Positions 36,925-45,922 of a stretch of 51,905 nucleotides of DNA are shown piece after piece. Source of the DNA: Aquabacterium sp. Lineage in GTDB: Bacteria > Pseudomonadota > Gammaproteobacteria > Burkholderiales > Burkholderiaceae_C. The stretch is from NCBI RefSeq assembly GCF_014378415.1, contig NZ_JACMNS010000104.1, positions 1 to 51,905 on the forward strand, in the 5' to 3' direction. Made by a program: the position numbers and the translations under genes. The first letter of the stretch is position 1. Each line of letters begins with the position of its first letter. The notes under the pieces were generated by a model that was not told the DNA's origin, did not search any database, and was given only the letters and a program-made list of their open reading frames with translations.

Positions 36925-38085
36925 TCAACGCCAGGAAGAGACCGCCACCGACATGGCCTGGAAGCTGGCCACGCAAGGCTGGCCGGGCGCCAGGTCCATC
37001 TGCTGGATAGAGCGTCGGGTCAGCAGGGCCCAGATCTGCACGCCGGCCTGGATGGAGAAGTCGCCGGTTTCGCGCACGTGATCCAGCTCGACGCCCACGG
37101 CGCCGTAAGACCCGTTCTCGCCCGCCAGCATGATCTGCGTGATGCGCCCGCGCAGTTGATTGTTGGCACCGCTGCCCTCTAGCAGGTCGCGGTGCAGGCT
37201 GATGTCGCGGGCGCGGATCTTCAGGCGCACCTTGCGGCCGACCGCGTGCAGCACGGCGGGGGCGGTCACGCGTTGGCCGGCCACGTCGATCTCGCTGAGC
37301 AGCCATTCGATGTCGTGGCGTTTGACCTCGCCCTCGATCACGCTGCCGGCGTTCACGCCTTCCAGGAAGGTGGACAGGGACACGTCTGACAGGATCTGGG
37401 TGACGGGGCCGCCGCTGGTCATGCGCCCTTCGTGCAGCACGATCACGTCATCGGCCATGCGGATCACTTCGTTCATGCGCGGGCTGACCAGCACCACCGG
37501 CAGTTTGGAGCGCGCAGGGACTTGGGCCAGCAATTCAAGCAAGGGCGGCTGGTCGTGCTCGGGCACGCCGCTCAGGGGGTCGTCCAGCAAGATGGCCCGG
37601 GGGGCGGACAGCAGGGCGCGGCCCAAAGCGACCTTGAAGCGCTGCGAGGGCGTCAGGCGCGCAGGGCGGGCTTTGAACAGCGAGCGCAGGTCCAGCCATT
37701 GGGTCACGGCGTCGAAGGAGGGGCCGTTCACGGGTTTGGGTGCGCGCGCCAGGCCATATTCCAGGTTGCCCTGCACGCTCAGGTGCGGGAACAGGTGCGC
37801 GTGGCCGTCCAGCCAGGCCAGTCGGCGTTGGTGAGGGGGCAGGTTGATGCCGGCCACCGAGTCGTAGATGGCTTGGTTGCCCAAGGCGACTCGACCGCCC
37901 AGCGAGGGGTGCAGCCCGGCCGTGGCCTTGAGCAGGGCGGATTTGCCGCCTCCTGCGCGCCCCACGATGGCGCACACGCGCCCCGGCAGCACGCGGAACT
38001 GGGCCTGGATGTCCAGCCCGGGTTGCTGCAGTCGCAGTTCAACGCTCAGGGGCAGTGGCAGAACGCGTGGCCGCTTGTCGCTCAT
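36925..38085 (-). CDS. modC: Molybdate ABC transporter ATP-binding protein with degenerate ATPase motifs
   Basis: 386 aa: an ABC ATPase domain then a molybdate-binding TOBE/Mop domain (about residues 245-386). Walker A is intact (GRAGGGKS, 42-49). The other catalytic motifs diverge: the Q-loop Gln is Gly94 (WLDGHAHLFPH), the signature LSGGQ reads LTPSQ (144-148), the Walker B Glu is Asp169 (ILLDDPLS), the D-loop Asp is Pro, and the switch His is Pro202 (VLVSPRMNEV). ATP hydrolysis is doubtful by canonical rules. The frame is otherwise intact, and the 5' end overlaps modB (ATGA-type). It may be a lineage-specific variant, not a dead gene. Confidence 0.82.
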   Translation of the reverse strand: MSDKRPRVLPLPLSVELRLQQPGLDIQAQFRVLPGRVCAIVGRAGGGKSALLKATAGLHPSLGGRVALGNQAIYDSVAGINLPPHQRRLAWLDGHAHLFPHLSVQGNLEYGLARAPKPVNGPSFDAVTQWLDLRSLFKARPARLTPSQRFKVALGRALLSAPRAILLDDPLSGVPEHDQPPLLELLAQVPARSKLPVVLVSPRMNEVIRMADDVIVLHEGRMTSGGPVTQILSDVSLSTFLEGVNAGSVIEGEVKRHDIEWLLSEIDVAGQRVTAPAVLHAVGRKVRLKIRARDISLHRDLLEGSGANNQLRGRITQIMLAGENGSYGAVGVELDHVRETGDFSIQAGVQIWALLTRRSIQQMDLAPGQPCVASFQAMSVAVSSWR

Positions 38086-38804
38086 GCCCGTGGCCCCGCA
38101 TTGCTGGTGGCCCACCGGCCCTGCCAATGGCGACGCCCAGCCTCGCTCAGCAAGACCGCCACGAAAGCGACGCCCACCGAGACCAGAGCCAGGCGGGTTG
38201 CGGCGCCCAGGTTGTCCGGAGAGCGCAAGGCCTGCACCAGGGCCAGGGGCACGCTGTGCTCGGGGTGCCCCACGCGGGGACTGGGTTGCAGGGCTGAGGC
38301 GAGCACCAAGGTGGCGCCGGTTTCGCCCCAGGCCGCCGCCAGGCCCAGGGCCATGGCCGACAGCACGGCGGGTGCCGCCAGCGGCAAGGTGATGCTCCAC
38401 CAGGCGCTCCAGGGCGAGGCGCCCAGTGTCTGGGCCAGTGGCGCCATCATCGGATCGATGGCTTCGAAGGCGGGGCGCAGCACGCGCACCATCAGGGGCA
38501 GGGTGACCAGGCTGGCCGCCAGCACCGCGCCGCTGGGGAAGAAACTCAGCGTCCAGCCGGTCAGGTTGCCGAGCCAGTGGCCGAGCTGGCCGTCATCGCT
38601 CAGGCCCATCAGCAGGGCAAAGCCCACCACGGCGGGTGGCAGGGCCATTGGCAGCAGCACCACCGTGTTCAGTAGCCAGTGACCATGCCACCGAGCCTTG
38701 GCCATCACCGAGGCCAGCACCACCGCCGGCGGCGTGCTGATCAACAACGTGAGCAGGGCAATCTGCCCGCTGAGCCAGATGGCGTCGAGCTCCCAGGTAC
38801 TCAT
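38082..38804 (-). CDS. modB: Molybdate ABC transporter permease
   Basis: 240-aa inner-membrane permease with five to six helices. The coupling (EAA-like) loop is APLAQTLGASPWSAWWSITLP, matching LG-x5-F/W-x-IxLP. AMALGLAAAWGETGATLVLA fits ModB, in which this Gly-Glu region lines the gate. Overlaps modC by 4 bp and follows the binding-protein gene by 4 bp, making a tight modA-like/B/C operon. Confidence 0.92.
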   Translation of the reverse strand: MSTWELDAIWLSGQIALLTLLISTPPAVVLASVMAKARWHGHWLLNTVVLLPMALPPAVVGFALLMGLSDDGQLGHWLGNLTGWTLSFFPSGAVLAASLVTLPLMVRVLRPAFEAIDPMMAPLAQTLGASPWSAWWSITLPLAAPAVLSAMALGLAAAWGETGATLVLASALQPSPRVGHPEHSVPLALVQALRSPDNLGAATRLALVSVGVAFVAVLLSEAGRRHWQGRWATSNAGPRA

Positions 38805-38808
38805 GGCC

Positions 38809-39588
38809 TCAGCCCTGTGCTTTTTGCCACACCGATCCTGAGGCCGTCACGGCCTGTCGCCCCAACGGGCCTTGCAGCCACTTCACCAGCAGCTTGCCAG
38901 CGGGGTGCGGCGTTTTGAAAGAGCGCGCCACCTGGCAGCTCAGCCACAGGCGGGGATCCTGGTCGACCAGGACCTTGCGGGCATTGCGTTCAGCACGGGA
39001 CATTGTTTGCCAATCAGCCAGGGTCAACCATTGATAAGGAGGCAGTGAAACACCTGCCGACGTTCTGCTGGCCGCCCGGGCGGGCAAATGCTGGGCGCCC
39101 AAGGTGCTGGTCAAGGTGTCGCTCAGGCCGGCCAGCGCCGAATCCTGGGGCGCCGGCAGCCAGTGGCAAGCACCCGCCGCCTGGCCGGCCAGGATCTGGT
39201 GCAGGGCGCGGACCACGTCGCGCTCACCGCGCACGCCGGCCGGGTCGGACGAGGGGCCCACCAGCAAAACCTGGGTGCGGGCCAGCGTGTGGCGGTCGTG
39301 GATCAGGCCTTGTTGTTCCAAACGGTCGGCCAAAGGGTGGCTCAGGAACAGGCCGATGGGCAACTCGCCCGACTCCAGTTGCCGCAAGATAGTGCCCGAG
39401 GGTTCGCGCACCCAATTGGCCGCCAAGCCCAGGTCGCGCCCCATGCCGGCTTTCCAGCGCCCGGCCAGCCCGGTGTCCTGCAGCAGGCCATCGACCCCCA
39501 GGCGCACCGGCTCCGTGCTTTGTGCCCAAACCCAGCCGGGCAGGCTCAGCCAACCGGTGGTCCATCCCATCCAATCCCGTCGATTCAT
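38809..39588 (-). CDS. Molybdate/tungstate-type periplasmic substrate-binding protein
   Basis: 259-aa secreted protein with an N-terminal signal (two Arg after the start, [11 protein letters not shown] cleavage). [20 protein letters not shown] and [20 protein letters not shown] resemble the TupA/ModA-like group, where a Thr/Ser-rich pocket binds the oxyanion. The anion could be molybdate or tungstate. It is the first gene of the transporter operon and serves modB and modC. Confidence 0.78.
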   Translation of the reverse strand: MNRRDWMGWTTGWLSLPGWVWAQSTEPVRLGVDGLLQDTGLAGRWKAGMGRDLGLAANWVREPSGTILRQLESGELPIGLFLSHPLADRLEQQGLIHDRHTLARTQVLLVGPSSDPAGVRGERDVVRALHQILAGQAAGACHWLPAPQDSALAGLSDTLTSTLGAQHLPARAASRTSAGVSLPPYQWLTLADWQTMSRAERNARKVLVDQDPRLWLSCQVARSFKTPHPAGKLLVKWLQGPLGRQAVTASGSVWQKAQG

Positions 39589-39697
39589 CGTTTCACCTTA
39601 TCAAGGGCACGGCCTATTGTCGCGCAGTGGAATCCCGGGCTTGCCGACAAGCTGGCGCGGTGTTTGCGGTGTGACAGAGTTGGCATCCCGGCGGAAA

Positions 39698-39712
39698 CCC
39701 CTCGGAAAGGGG
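39698..39712. promoter_or_regulatory. CCCCT-N5-AGGGG palindrome between the mod operon and pckG
   Basis: CCCCT-CGGAA-AGGGG, exact half-sites, in the 277-bp divergent gap, 110 bp from the binding-protein start and 154 bp from pckG. It could act on either gene. Same motif as at 34147 and 41850. Confidence 0.5.
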
Positions 39713-39769
39713 GGGAACTCAAACGATGAGGGGTGGACTAAACTACGAGGTTTCGCTGTTGGGCATTCT

Positions 39770-39792
39770 CTGCCGGGAGTGTCAGCCGGCAG
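39770..39792 (+). other. Stem-loop in the pckG leader
   Basis: CTGCCGG (39770-39776) pairs with CCGGCAG (39786-39792) across a nine-base loop, about 75 bp before the pckG start. TGTCGAGA also occurs twice just downstream. A leader structure is possible; no known riboswitch is recognised. Confidence 0.35.
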
Positions 39793-39865
39793 GGTGTCGA
39801 GAGCGCAGCCGTCAAGCCATGGCCGCGCTGTCGAGACCCTGTTTATTACTTTTGGAGCCATCGTC

Positions 39866-41734
39866 ATGAACCAAACCGTCTCGCAGGGGGTGCCTTTGAA
39901 CGCCGCCGCTTACGTCAAGAATGCCAAGCTGATCGCCTGGGTGGCCGAAATTGCCGCCCTGACGCAGGCCAAGGACATTCACTGGTGCGATGGCACTGAA
40001 GAAGAATACAACCGCTTCTGCAACCAATTGGTGGCCGCTGGCAGCTTCAAGAAGCTGAACCCCGAACTGCGCCCCAACAGCTACCTGGCCGTGACCGACC
40101 CGTCCGATGTGGCCCGCGTGGAAGACCGCACCTTCATCTGCGCCGACCGCAAGGAAGATGCCGGCCCCACCAACAACTGGTGCGAGCCCTTGGAGATGCG
40201 TGCCAAGCTGCAAACGGGTGAAGATGCCCTGTTCAAGGGTTGCATGAAGGGCCGCACCATGTACGTGGTGCCGTTCAGCATGGGGCCGCTGGGTTCGCCC
40301 ATCGCCCACATCGGCGTTGAACTGACTGACAGCGCCTACGTGGCCGTCAACATGAAGCTCATGACCCGCATGGGCAAGGGCGTGATCGACGTGCTGGGCG
40401 CGGATGGCGAATTCGTGCCTTGCGTGCACACCGTGGGCGCCCCGCTCGAAGCTGGCGAGAAAGACAGCGTCTGGCCTTGCAACCCCACCGTCAAGTACAT
40501 CGTTCACTACCCCACGAGCCGCGAAATCTGGTCCTATGGTTCGGGCTATGGTGGCAATGCGCTGCTGGGCAAGAAGTGCTTCGCCCTTCGCATCGCCTCG
40601 ACCATGGGCCGCGACCAAGGCTGGCTGGCCGAGCACATGCTGCTCTTGGGCGTGACCGATCCGCAAGGCAAGAAGTCGCACATCGCGGCGGCTTTCCCCA
40701 GCGCCTGCGGCAAGACCAATTTCTCGATGCTGATCCCGCCCGAGGGTTACAACGGTTGGAAGGTCACCACCATCGGTGACGACATCGCCTGGATCAAGCC
40801 GGGTGGCGATGGCCGCCTGTACGCCATCAACCCAGAAGCTGGCTATTTTGGCGTGGCCCCTGGCACCAACGACCTGACCAACCTGAACTGCATGAAGTCG
40901 GTCCTGCGCGACACGATCTTCACCAACGTGGCCCTGACCGACGACGGCGACATCTGGTGGGAAGGCATGACCGACATCCCGCCAGCACACCTGATCGACT
41001 GGCAAGGCAAGGATTGGACGCCCCAGATCGCCAAGGAAACCGGCGCCAAGGCGGCCCACCCCAACGCCCGGTTCACCGTGGCCGCGACCAACAACCCGGC
41101 GCTCGACCCCGAGTGGGACAACCCTGCTGGCGTGGCCATCGATGCCTTCATCTTCGGCGGCCGCCGCTCGACCACCGTGCCCCTGGTGACCGAGGCCAAG
41201 GACTGGACCGAAGGTGTGTACATGGCCGCAACCATGGGCTCTGAGACCACCGCCGCCGCCTTTGGCCAACAAGGCGTGGTCCGCCGCGATCCCTTCGCCA
41301 TGCTTCCTTTCATGGGCTACAACATGAGCGATTACTTCCAGCACTGGCTGGACATGGGCGCCAAGCTGCAAAAGGCGGGCCACCCGACGCCTCCGGTTTA
41401 CTGCGTGAACTGGTTCCGCAAGGGCGCCGATGGCAAGTTTGTCTGGCCTGGCTATGGCGAGAACATGCGCGTTCTGGAATGGATCCTGGGCCGCATCGCT
41501 GGCACGACCAAGGGCGTGGACAACGCCTTTGGCCTGAGCCCGACCTACGAAGACCTCAACTGGACCGGCCTGAACTTCACCAAGGAGCAGTTCCAGTCGG
41601 TGATCGGCATCGACGCCGCCGCCTGGACGCAAGAGCTGAAGCTGCACGACGAGTTGTTCCAGCAGCTGTCGTATCACCTGCCGGCCGAGATGCCCGCCAC
41701 CAAGGCCAAGATCGAGAAGCGCCTGGCAGCTTGA
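39866..41734 (+). CDS. pckG: Phosphoenolpyruvate carboxykinase (GTP)
   Basis: 622-aa cytoplasmic enzyme converting oxaloacetate and GTP to PEP, CO2 and GDP in gluconeogenesis. The GTP-type signature [13 protein letters not shown] lies at residues 277-289 with the active-site Cys281; [10 protein letters not shown] holds Mn-binding residues, and the length is typical of the GTP form rather than the ATP form. The ATG at 39866 is chosen because [20 protein letters not shown] starts the conserved region. The same frame is open upstream to 39104, but across the antisense binding-protein gene. Ends in a strong terminator. Confidence 0.97.
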   Translation: MNQTVSQGVPLNAAAYVKNAKLIAWVAEIAALTQAKDIHWCDGTEEEYNRFCNQLVAAGSFKKLNPELRPNSYLAVTDPSDVARVEDRTFICADRKEDAGPTNNWCEPLEMRAKLQTGEDALFKGCMKGRTMYVVPFSMGPLGSPIAHIGVELTDSAYVAVNMKLMTRMGKGVIDVLGADGEFVPCVHTVGAPLEAGEKDSVWPCNPTVKYIVHYPTSREIWSYGSGYGGNALLGKKCFALRIASTMGRDQGWLAEHMLLLGVTDPQGKKSHIAAAFPSACGKTNFSMLIPPEGYNGWKVTTIGDDIAWIKPGGDGRLYAINPEAGYFGVAPGTNDLTNLNCMKSVLRDTIFTNVALTDDGDIWWEGMTDIPPAHLIDWQGKDWTPQIAKETGAKAAHPNARFTVAATNNPALDPEWDNPAGVAIDAFIFGGRRSTTVPLVTEAKDWTEGVYMAATMGSETTAAAFGQQGVVRRDPFAMLPFMGYNMSDYFQHWLDMGAKLQKAGHPTPPVYCVNWFRKGADGKFVWPGYGENMRVLEWILGRIAGTTKGVDNAFGLSPTYEDLNWTGLNFTKEQFQSVIGIDAAAWTQELKLHDELFQQLSYHLPAEMPATKAKIEKRLAA

Positions 41735-41750
41735 TTTTTCGCCAGCCAAG

Positions 41751-41776
41751 AAAAAAGGCCCTTCGGGGCCTTTTTT
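41751..41776 (+). terminator. Intrinsic terminator after pckG
   Basis: GGCCC (41757-41761), a stable TTCG loop, GGGCC (41766-41770), flanked by six A and six T, 16 bp after the pckG stop. The A/T flanks extend the stem. It can also work on the opposite strand. Confidence 0.93.
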
Positions 41777-41849
41777 GCGTTTCCGTGACACGCGACATGA
41801 ATCATTCACCTCATTTGTAACGCTGGCGACCTAGGGTTGTTACCTTTAC

Positions 41850-41864
41850 CCCCTGAAACAGGGG
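41850..41864. promoter_or_regulatory. CCCCT-N5-AGGGG operator before the PEP-CTERM gene
   Basis: Core CCCCT-GAAAC-AGGGG inside the perfect 21-bp palindrome TACCCCCTG-AAA-CAGGGGGTA (41847-41867). It abuts a likely promoter: TATGAC (41866-41871) and TATAAA (41889-41894) with a 17-bp spacer. Its centre at 41857 falls about 44 bp before the inferred start site, the usual place for an activator next to the -35. Confidence 0.6.
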
Positions 41865-41888
41865 GTATGACCGCTCGGCGCCTGGACC

Positions 41889-41894
41889 TATAAA
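41889..41894 (+). promoter_or_regulatory. Probable -10 box of the PEP-CTERM gene
   Basis: TATAAA, 17 bp after the weak -35 TATGAC at 41866. The weak -35 next to a palindrome fits an activator-dependent promoter. The start site would be near 41901, giving a leader of about 60 nt. Confidence 0.5.
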
Positions 41895-41960
41895 AGAACA
41901 GTCGCGGTCTCGAAGCTTTTTGGGTCAGCGATCCGTTGGATAAACTATTGGAGGTTGCTT

Positions 41961-42440
41961 ATGAAATTGAAAATGTTGGTAGCCGCTGCTTCCCTCGTGG
42001 TGGCAGGTTCGGCGCTGGCGGGTGCGCCAGCTTTGCCAGGCGGTGATCTGGGTGCCTTGACGCCCACGCCTGCCCTGTTCCTGGGCGTAGGCGCTTTTGC
42101 CACTGGCGGCACGATCGCTGATCTGTTCACCTTCTCGGTGGGCAACAAAAGCGATTTGGTCGGTTCGATTGGTGGCTACGGCGCCACCTTCAGTTCTGTG
42201 CTGATCGATGGCATGGCCACTTCGTTGACGTCGACCACGACGGGTTACGGGTTCAGCTTTGCCGGTTTGACGGCTGGTGCGCACACTTTGAAGGTGACAG
42301 GTGCTTTCCCAAGCATTTACACCTACCTCGGCAGTGCGTACGCCACGCCTTCGGCCGTGCCTGAGCCAGAGTCCCTGGCCTTGATCTTCGCCGGTCTGGG
42401 TGTGGTCGGTCTGGTGGCTCGTCGCCGTCAAGCAGTCTGA
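41961..42440 (+). CDS. Small PEP-CTERM sorting-domain protein
   Basis: 159-aa exported protein. Signal peptide MKLKMLVAAASLVVAGSALA, a Gly/Thr/Ser-rich mature part without Cys, and the C-terminal sorting tail VPEPESLALIFAGLG with a second hydrophobic run and RRRQAV. Proteins with this tail are processed by an exosortase in bacteria that make extracellular polysaccharide and are held at or released from the surface. No exosortase is in the window. GGAGG precedes the ATG. A shared terminator follows. Confidence 0.9.
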   Translation: MKLKMLVAAASLVVAGSALAGAPALPGGDLGALTPTPALFLGVGAFATGGTIADLFTFSVGNKSDLVGSIGGYGATFSSVLIDGMATSLTSTTTGYGFSFAGLTAGAHTLKVTGAFPSIYTYLGSAYATPSAVPEPESLALIFAGLGVVGLVARRRQAV

Positions 42441-42459
42441 TTTTTGTCAAGCTGATGTG

Positions 42460-42492
42460 AAAAAAGCGGACTGGCAACAGTCCGCTTTTTTT
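42460..42492. terminator. Bidirectional intrinsic terminator
   Basis: A-run, GCGGACTG (42466-42473), loop GCAA, CAGTCCGC (42478-42485), then seven T. It lies between the convergent PEP-CTERM and esterase genes and fits both strands. Confidence 0.93.
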
Positions 42493-42503
42493 GATGCCAT
42501 CAA

Positions 42504-43766
42504 TCAGGGGATCAAAGGTGCCAGCCAGTCGGCGAACATGTCGCTCAGCAAGACGCGCTGGGTGGTCGGCTTGGTTTCATAGGCACGCATGACCGGGCCC
42601 TTGCCGTCCAGCAGGTTGTCGATGAACTCGCCCACGTGGTTCAGCTTCTGCTCGACGATGCTGGTGCCGCCGAAGGTGACGATGGTGGTGCAGTGTGAGC
42701 CATTGATGTCACGCTTGTTGGGGATGTAATAGCCCACGTTGGTGGGCGTCATCTGGGCGATCCAAGGCGCGATTTCCTGGCGCCACTTCACGTTCAGCAT
42801 CTTCAGGCGGTCAGCGTCCGTGGCGGCGTTGGCGATCTCGGGGTAGAACTTTTGGTAGGAGAAGGCCGAGAAGTTGGTGTCCTCCTGGAACATCGTGTAG
42901 CCGATGCGGTCGTTCGGGAAGATCTTGCCCAGGCCCGCGGTGATCGAACCCATGTTGTTCACGTCGCCGGCGCCGGGGTACTTGCTGATCAATTGCGTGA
43001 CCAGGCCCTCAGGGCCGTCCAGGCCCCAGACTTCGCGGATCTTGTTGTGCAGCAGCACAGACGGTGCTTGCTCAGGCGTGGCGGTGCGGGGCACGTTGAA
43101 CAGCGGGCCTGAATCGGCGGCCAGGGCCATCTTCTTGGGCTTGAGCGTGGTGCGGAAGGCCGCGTAGTTGGCCGTGGAGCCCACGCCGCCGGCCGAGAAA
43201 CCGGTCAGCAGCAGGTGGTCGGGCTGGGGCATGTTCTTGGCCATCCAGTTCGCCACGGCTTGCGCGTTGATGGCGCCGCGGTGGAAGTACGTCATGGGGT
43301 TGGCCGGGTCGGTGTTGTTGTACACGTTGACCTTGTTGCCGGTGTGCACGTCGCCAGTGCAATACGTCAGGTAGACGATGTTCCAGCTTTGGGTCTGCAC
43401 GGCTTGCAGCGGGTGGATGCGTGCGGTGAAGGGCGTCACGAGGCCGAGGTGGGCCTGGCGGTTCCAGTCACTCATGTAGTTCTCCGGGATGCCATCTGGG
43501 TTGACGGCGTTGAGCAGCGAGCCGCCCTTGCACGCGGACTGGTCCCAGCAGGCGCCGCCGCCTTCGAACATGACCACGGCCTTGCTGTTCAGCGGGGTGC
43601 GGTTGACGAAGAAACGGTAGGGGGTGCCGTTGCCGCAGGTGGCGCCGGTGGAGGCCGGTAGCTCGATCATTTCCCATTTGAAGTAGGCAGCGTGGGCCGC
43701 CAGGCTGGTCAGCAGGGTCACGCCGACGGCCTTGGCCGTGGTCAGCATCAGTGATTTCATAGTCAT
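42504..43766 (-). CDS. Secreted pectin-acetylesterase-like hydrolase
   Basis: 420-aa secreted alpha/beta hydrolase. Signal peptide MTMKSLMLTTAKAVGVTLLT with cleavage after AAHA. AVVMFEGGGACWD is the oxyanion-hole block shared with pectin acetylesterases and Notum, and the nucleophile is Ser191 in LLTGFSAGGVGS. The family deacetylates or cleaves ester bonds in polymers; other esters, including polyester, cannot be ruled out. Four or more cysteines suggest periplasmic folding and possible export by the T2SS encoded nearby. The start at 43766 has GGAGCG six bases upstream. A palindrome related to the PEP-CTERM operator lies 102 bp upstream. Confidence 0.82.
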   Translation of the reverse strand: MTMKSLMLTTAKAVGVTLLTSLAAHAAYFKWEMIELPASTGATCGNGTPYRFFVNRTPLNSKAVVMFEGGGACWDQSACKGGSLLNAVNPDGIPENYMSDWNRQAHLGLVTPFTARIHPLQAVQTQSWNIVYLTYCTGDVHTGNKVNVYNNTDPANPMTYFHRGAINAQAVANWMAKNMPQPDHLLLTGFSAGGVGSTANYAAFRTTLKPKKMALAADSGPLFNVPRTATPEQAPSVLLHNKIREVWGLDGPEGLVTQLISKYPGAGDVNNMGSITAGLGKIFPNDRIGYTMFQEDTNFSAFSYQKFYPEIANAATDADRLKMLNVKWRQEIAPWIAQMTPTNVGYYIPNKRDINGSHCTTIVTFGGTSIVEQKLNHVGEFIDNLLDGKGPVMRAYETKPTTQRVLLSDMFADWLAPLIP

Positions 43767-43813
43767 GTCAACGCTCCATGGGGTGAAAGGTGTCTTCCAA
43801 TGACCTCAAGTTT

Positions 43814-43828
43814 AAAACACAGTGTTTT
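43814..43828. promoter_or_regulatory. AT-rich inverted repeat before the esterase gene
   Basis: AAAACAC-A-GTGTTTT, a perfect 7-bp inverted repeat, 48 bp before the esterase start, inside a T-run. It may overlap the -10 region. A weak terminator for the reverse operon is not likely, as it has no GC stem. Confidence 0.4.
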
Positions 43829-43867
43829 TTTTCAGGCCCTGGGCATTCCCCGTGGGTGGGCAGCTTT

Positions 43868-43883
43868 CCCCTGAAATCAGGGG
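43868..43883. promoter_or_regulatory. CCCCT-N6-AGGGG operator-like palindrome before the esterase gene
   Basis: CCCCT-GAAATC-AGGGG (arms CCCCTGA/TCAGGGG), 102 bp upstream of the esterase ATG, nearly the same distance as the PEP-CTERM copy. One base longer in the spacer. Confidence 0.5.
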
Positions 43884-43955
43884 GCGTCAACTGTCAATCG
43901 CCTGACGGTTGGGGCGTTTAACGCTGCGGGTTGACCCTTGGCCTCGCGCTTTGGG

Positions 43956-44867
43956 TCAGGCCAGCCATTGGATGCCGGGCAACTTGGCGCACTGCTGGCG
44001 CATGATCAGGGCCATGTCCTGCATGTAGGGCTGGGTGGCCAGGGCCTTGGGGCAGATGGCGTGCAGCTCGCTCCACAGACCCTTGGGGCCGATGGGCACG
44101 GCCTTGACGTAGTCGTGCTCCAGGTAGCTTTGCAGGCCCCAGCTGGGCAGGGCGGCGATGCCTCGGCGGCTGGCCACCAGTTGCACGATGGCCACCGTCA
44201 GCTCGGCCGTGCGGCGGGCGGGTTCAACGCCGGCGGGCTTGAGGATTTCGCGGATCAGGTCGATGCGCTGCTCGGGCACGGGGTAGGTGATGAGCGTTTC
44301 ACCCTCGAAATCCTGGGCCGTGAGGTGGCGTTTGTGGCGCAGCTTGTGCTCGTTGGCGACCACGGCCAGGATCTCGAAACGGAATAAGGGCTCGACCGAC
44401 CAGGGTCGCTGGGCCTTGGGCTTGGAGCCGATGACCAGGTCGGCGCGGCCTTCTTTGAGCAAGGACAGCGGGTCGGCGTGGAAGCCGGCCACCAGGTCGA
44501 CCTCGACCTCGGGCCAGCGCTGGCGGAACTCGTGCATCACGGGCATCAGCCAGTCGAAACAGGTGTGGCATTCGAGCACGATACGCAACTCGCCACCGGC
44601 GCCGCCTTTGAGGCGCTGCAGGTCGCGCTCGGCGGCGCCGATGTCGGCCAACACCGTGCGGGCCAGGGCCAGCAAGCGGTCGCCCGCGGGGGTGAAGCGC
44701 AGGCCCTGGCGGGTGCGTTCGAACAGGGCCTGGCCGTGGTGCGATTCCAGGGCGCGGATCTGGTGGGACAGGGCGGATTGGCTGAGGTGCACGCGCTCGG
44801 CGGCGGTGGCCAGCTTGCCGGCGTCGGCGATGGCGACCAGGGATTTGAGGTGGCGGACTTCGATCAT
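43956..44867 (-). CDS. metR: LysR-family regulator, MetR type
   Basis: 303-aa LysR regulator. Winged HTH at MIEVRHLKSLVAIADAGKLATAAERVHLSQSALSHQIRA in two adjoining parts, then an effector domain (LECHTCFDWLMPVMHEFRQR) typical of MetR, which senses homocysteine and controls metE, metF and related genes. No met target is adjacent here. Its start codon overlaps the radical SAM stop by 4 bp, and it is the last gene of a three-gene overlapping operon. Confidence 0.88.
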   Translation of the reverse strand: MIEVRHLKSLVAIADAGKLATAAERVHLSQSALSHQIRALESHHGQALFERTRQGLRFTPAGDRLLALARTVLADIGAAERDLQRLKGGAGGELRIVLECHTCFDWLMPVMHEFRQRWPEVEVDLVAGFHADPLSLLKEGRADLVIGSKPKAQRPWSVEPLFRFEILAVVANEHKLRHKRHLTAQDFEGETLITYPVPEQRIDLIREILKPAGVEPARRTAELTVAIVQLVASRRGIAALPSWGLQSYLEHDYVKAVPIGPKGLWSELHAICPKALATQPYMQDMALIMRQQCAKLPGIQWLA

Positions 44868-45922
44868 CGTGGGCGCACTTCAGGGCGGACGATGCGCACG
44901 GGTTGTGGCTTGATCACGGCGGCCTTGTGGGCATCACGGGCGCGCAATTGGCCGCAGCCGGCGTCCACATCTTGCCCGGCCGACTGACGCAGCTTGGTCA
45001 GGATGCCGCGCCGGTGCAGGCTGCGCGCGATCTCGGCGGCGCGCTCCCACGAGGGGCGCTTGAAGTCGAGTTCGTCGACCGTGTTGTACGGGATCAAGTT
45101 CATCAGCGCGTACTTGCCTTTGAGCAGGCGCACGATGCCGTCCATCTCTTCCTCGTTGTCGTTGAGGCCGTCGATCAAGGTCCACTGGTACTGGATCGGG
45201 TAGCCGGTGGCGCGGGCGTAGCGCTCGCCTTGCTCGACCAGCTCTGCCGGGTCGATGCGCGGCGCGCGGGGCAGCAATTGCGCGCGCAGCTCGGGCTTGG
45301 TGGAGTGCAGCGACAGTGCCAGGGCGGGCTTGACGATGCCGAGCGGCAGGCGCTCGAAGGCGCGTGGGTCGCCCACGGTTGAGAACACCAGGTTCTTGTG
45401 GCCGATGCCGCCGCAGGTGCCCAGCAGATCGATGGCCTCGAGCACGTTGTCCAGGTTGTGCGAGGGCTCGCCCATGCCCATGAAGACGACCTTGGTGACG
45501 CGGCGGCGGGCCCGGGCCAGGGCCACTTGGGCGACGATTTCGGCGCTGCCCAGTTGGCGCAGCAGGCCGTCTTTGCCGGTCATGCAAAAGACGCAGCCGA
45601 CGGCGCAACCCACTTGGGACGACACGCACAGGCCGTCGCGCGGCAGCAGCACGCTTTCAATGGTCTGGTCATCCTGCAGGCCGATCAGGAGGCGGGAAGA
45701 GCCGTCTTCGGCGGGGTGTTCGGAGCGCACACGGGCCAGGGCGTTCAGGTCATGAAGCAGGGCGGGCAGGGCGTTGCGCACACCGAGCGGCAGGAAGTCT
45801 TCCGGGCGGCGCTTGCCGCTGTCCAAGGGCAGCGCCTGCGACCACAAGCGCAGGATCTTGTCTTCATGGCAAGGCTTGGCGCCGTGGGCACGCAAACGCT
45901 GGCGGATGTCGTCAATGCGCAT
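44864..45922 (-). CDS. RlmN/Cfr-like radical SAM RNA methyltransferase
   Basis: 352-aa radical SAM enzyme. The cluster motif is CAVGCVFC (Cys106, 110, 113), followed by VFMGMGEPSHN and the C-terminal methyl-carrying cysteine in RQSAGQDVDAGCGQL (about Cys323). RlmN makes C2-methyladenosine in 23S rRNA and some tRNA; Cfr methylates A2503 C8. This copy differs from the main RlmN in its N-terminus and its setting, since the usual ndk/pilF neighbours are absent, so it is probably a second paralogue. Overlaps the AraC stop (11 bp) and the MetR start (4 bp). Confidence 0.85.
   Translation of the reverse strand: MRIDDIRQRLRAHGAKPCHEDKILRLWSQALPLDSGKRRPEDFLPLGVRNALPALLHDLNALARVRSEHPAEDGSSRLLIGLQDDQTIESVLLPRDGLCVSSQVGCAVGCVFCMTGKDGLLRQLGSAEIVAQVALARARRRVTKVVFMGMGEPSHNLDNVLEAIDLLGTCGGIGHKNLVFSTVGDPRAFERLPLGIVKPALALSLHSTKPELRAQLLPRAPRIDPAELVEQGERYARATGYPIQYQWTLIDGLNDNEEEMDGIVRLLKGKYALMNLIPYNTVDELDFKRPSWERAAEIARSLHRRGILTKLRQSAGQDVDAGCGQLRARDAHKAAVIKPQPVRIVRPEVRPR

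Noticed and set aside
39104..41734. Open frame extending pckG by 254 codons upstream
   Set aside because: The extension runs antisense through the substrate-binding protein gene and lacks PEPCK features; the ATG at 39866 opens the conserved protein.
43814..43830. AAAACAC/GTGTTTT plus T-run as a terminator
   Set aside because: The stem has almost no GC pairs, and it lies just upstream of a gene start, so an operator is likelier.
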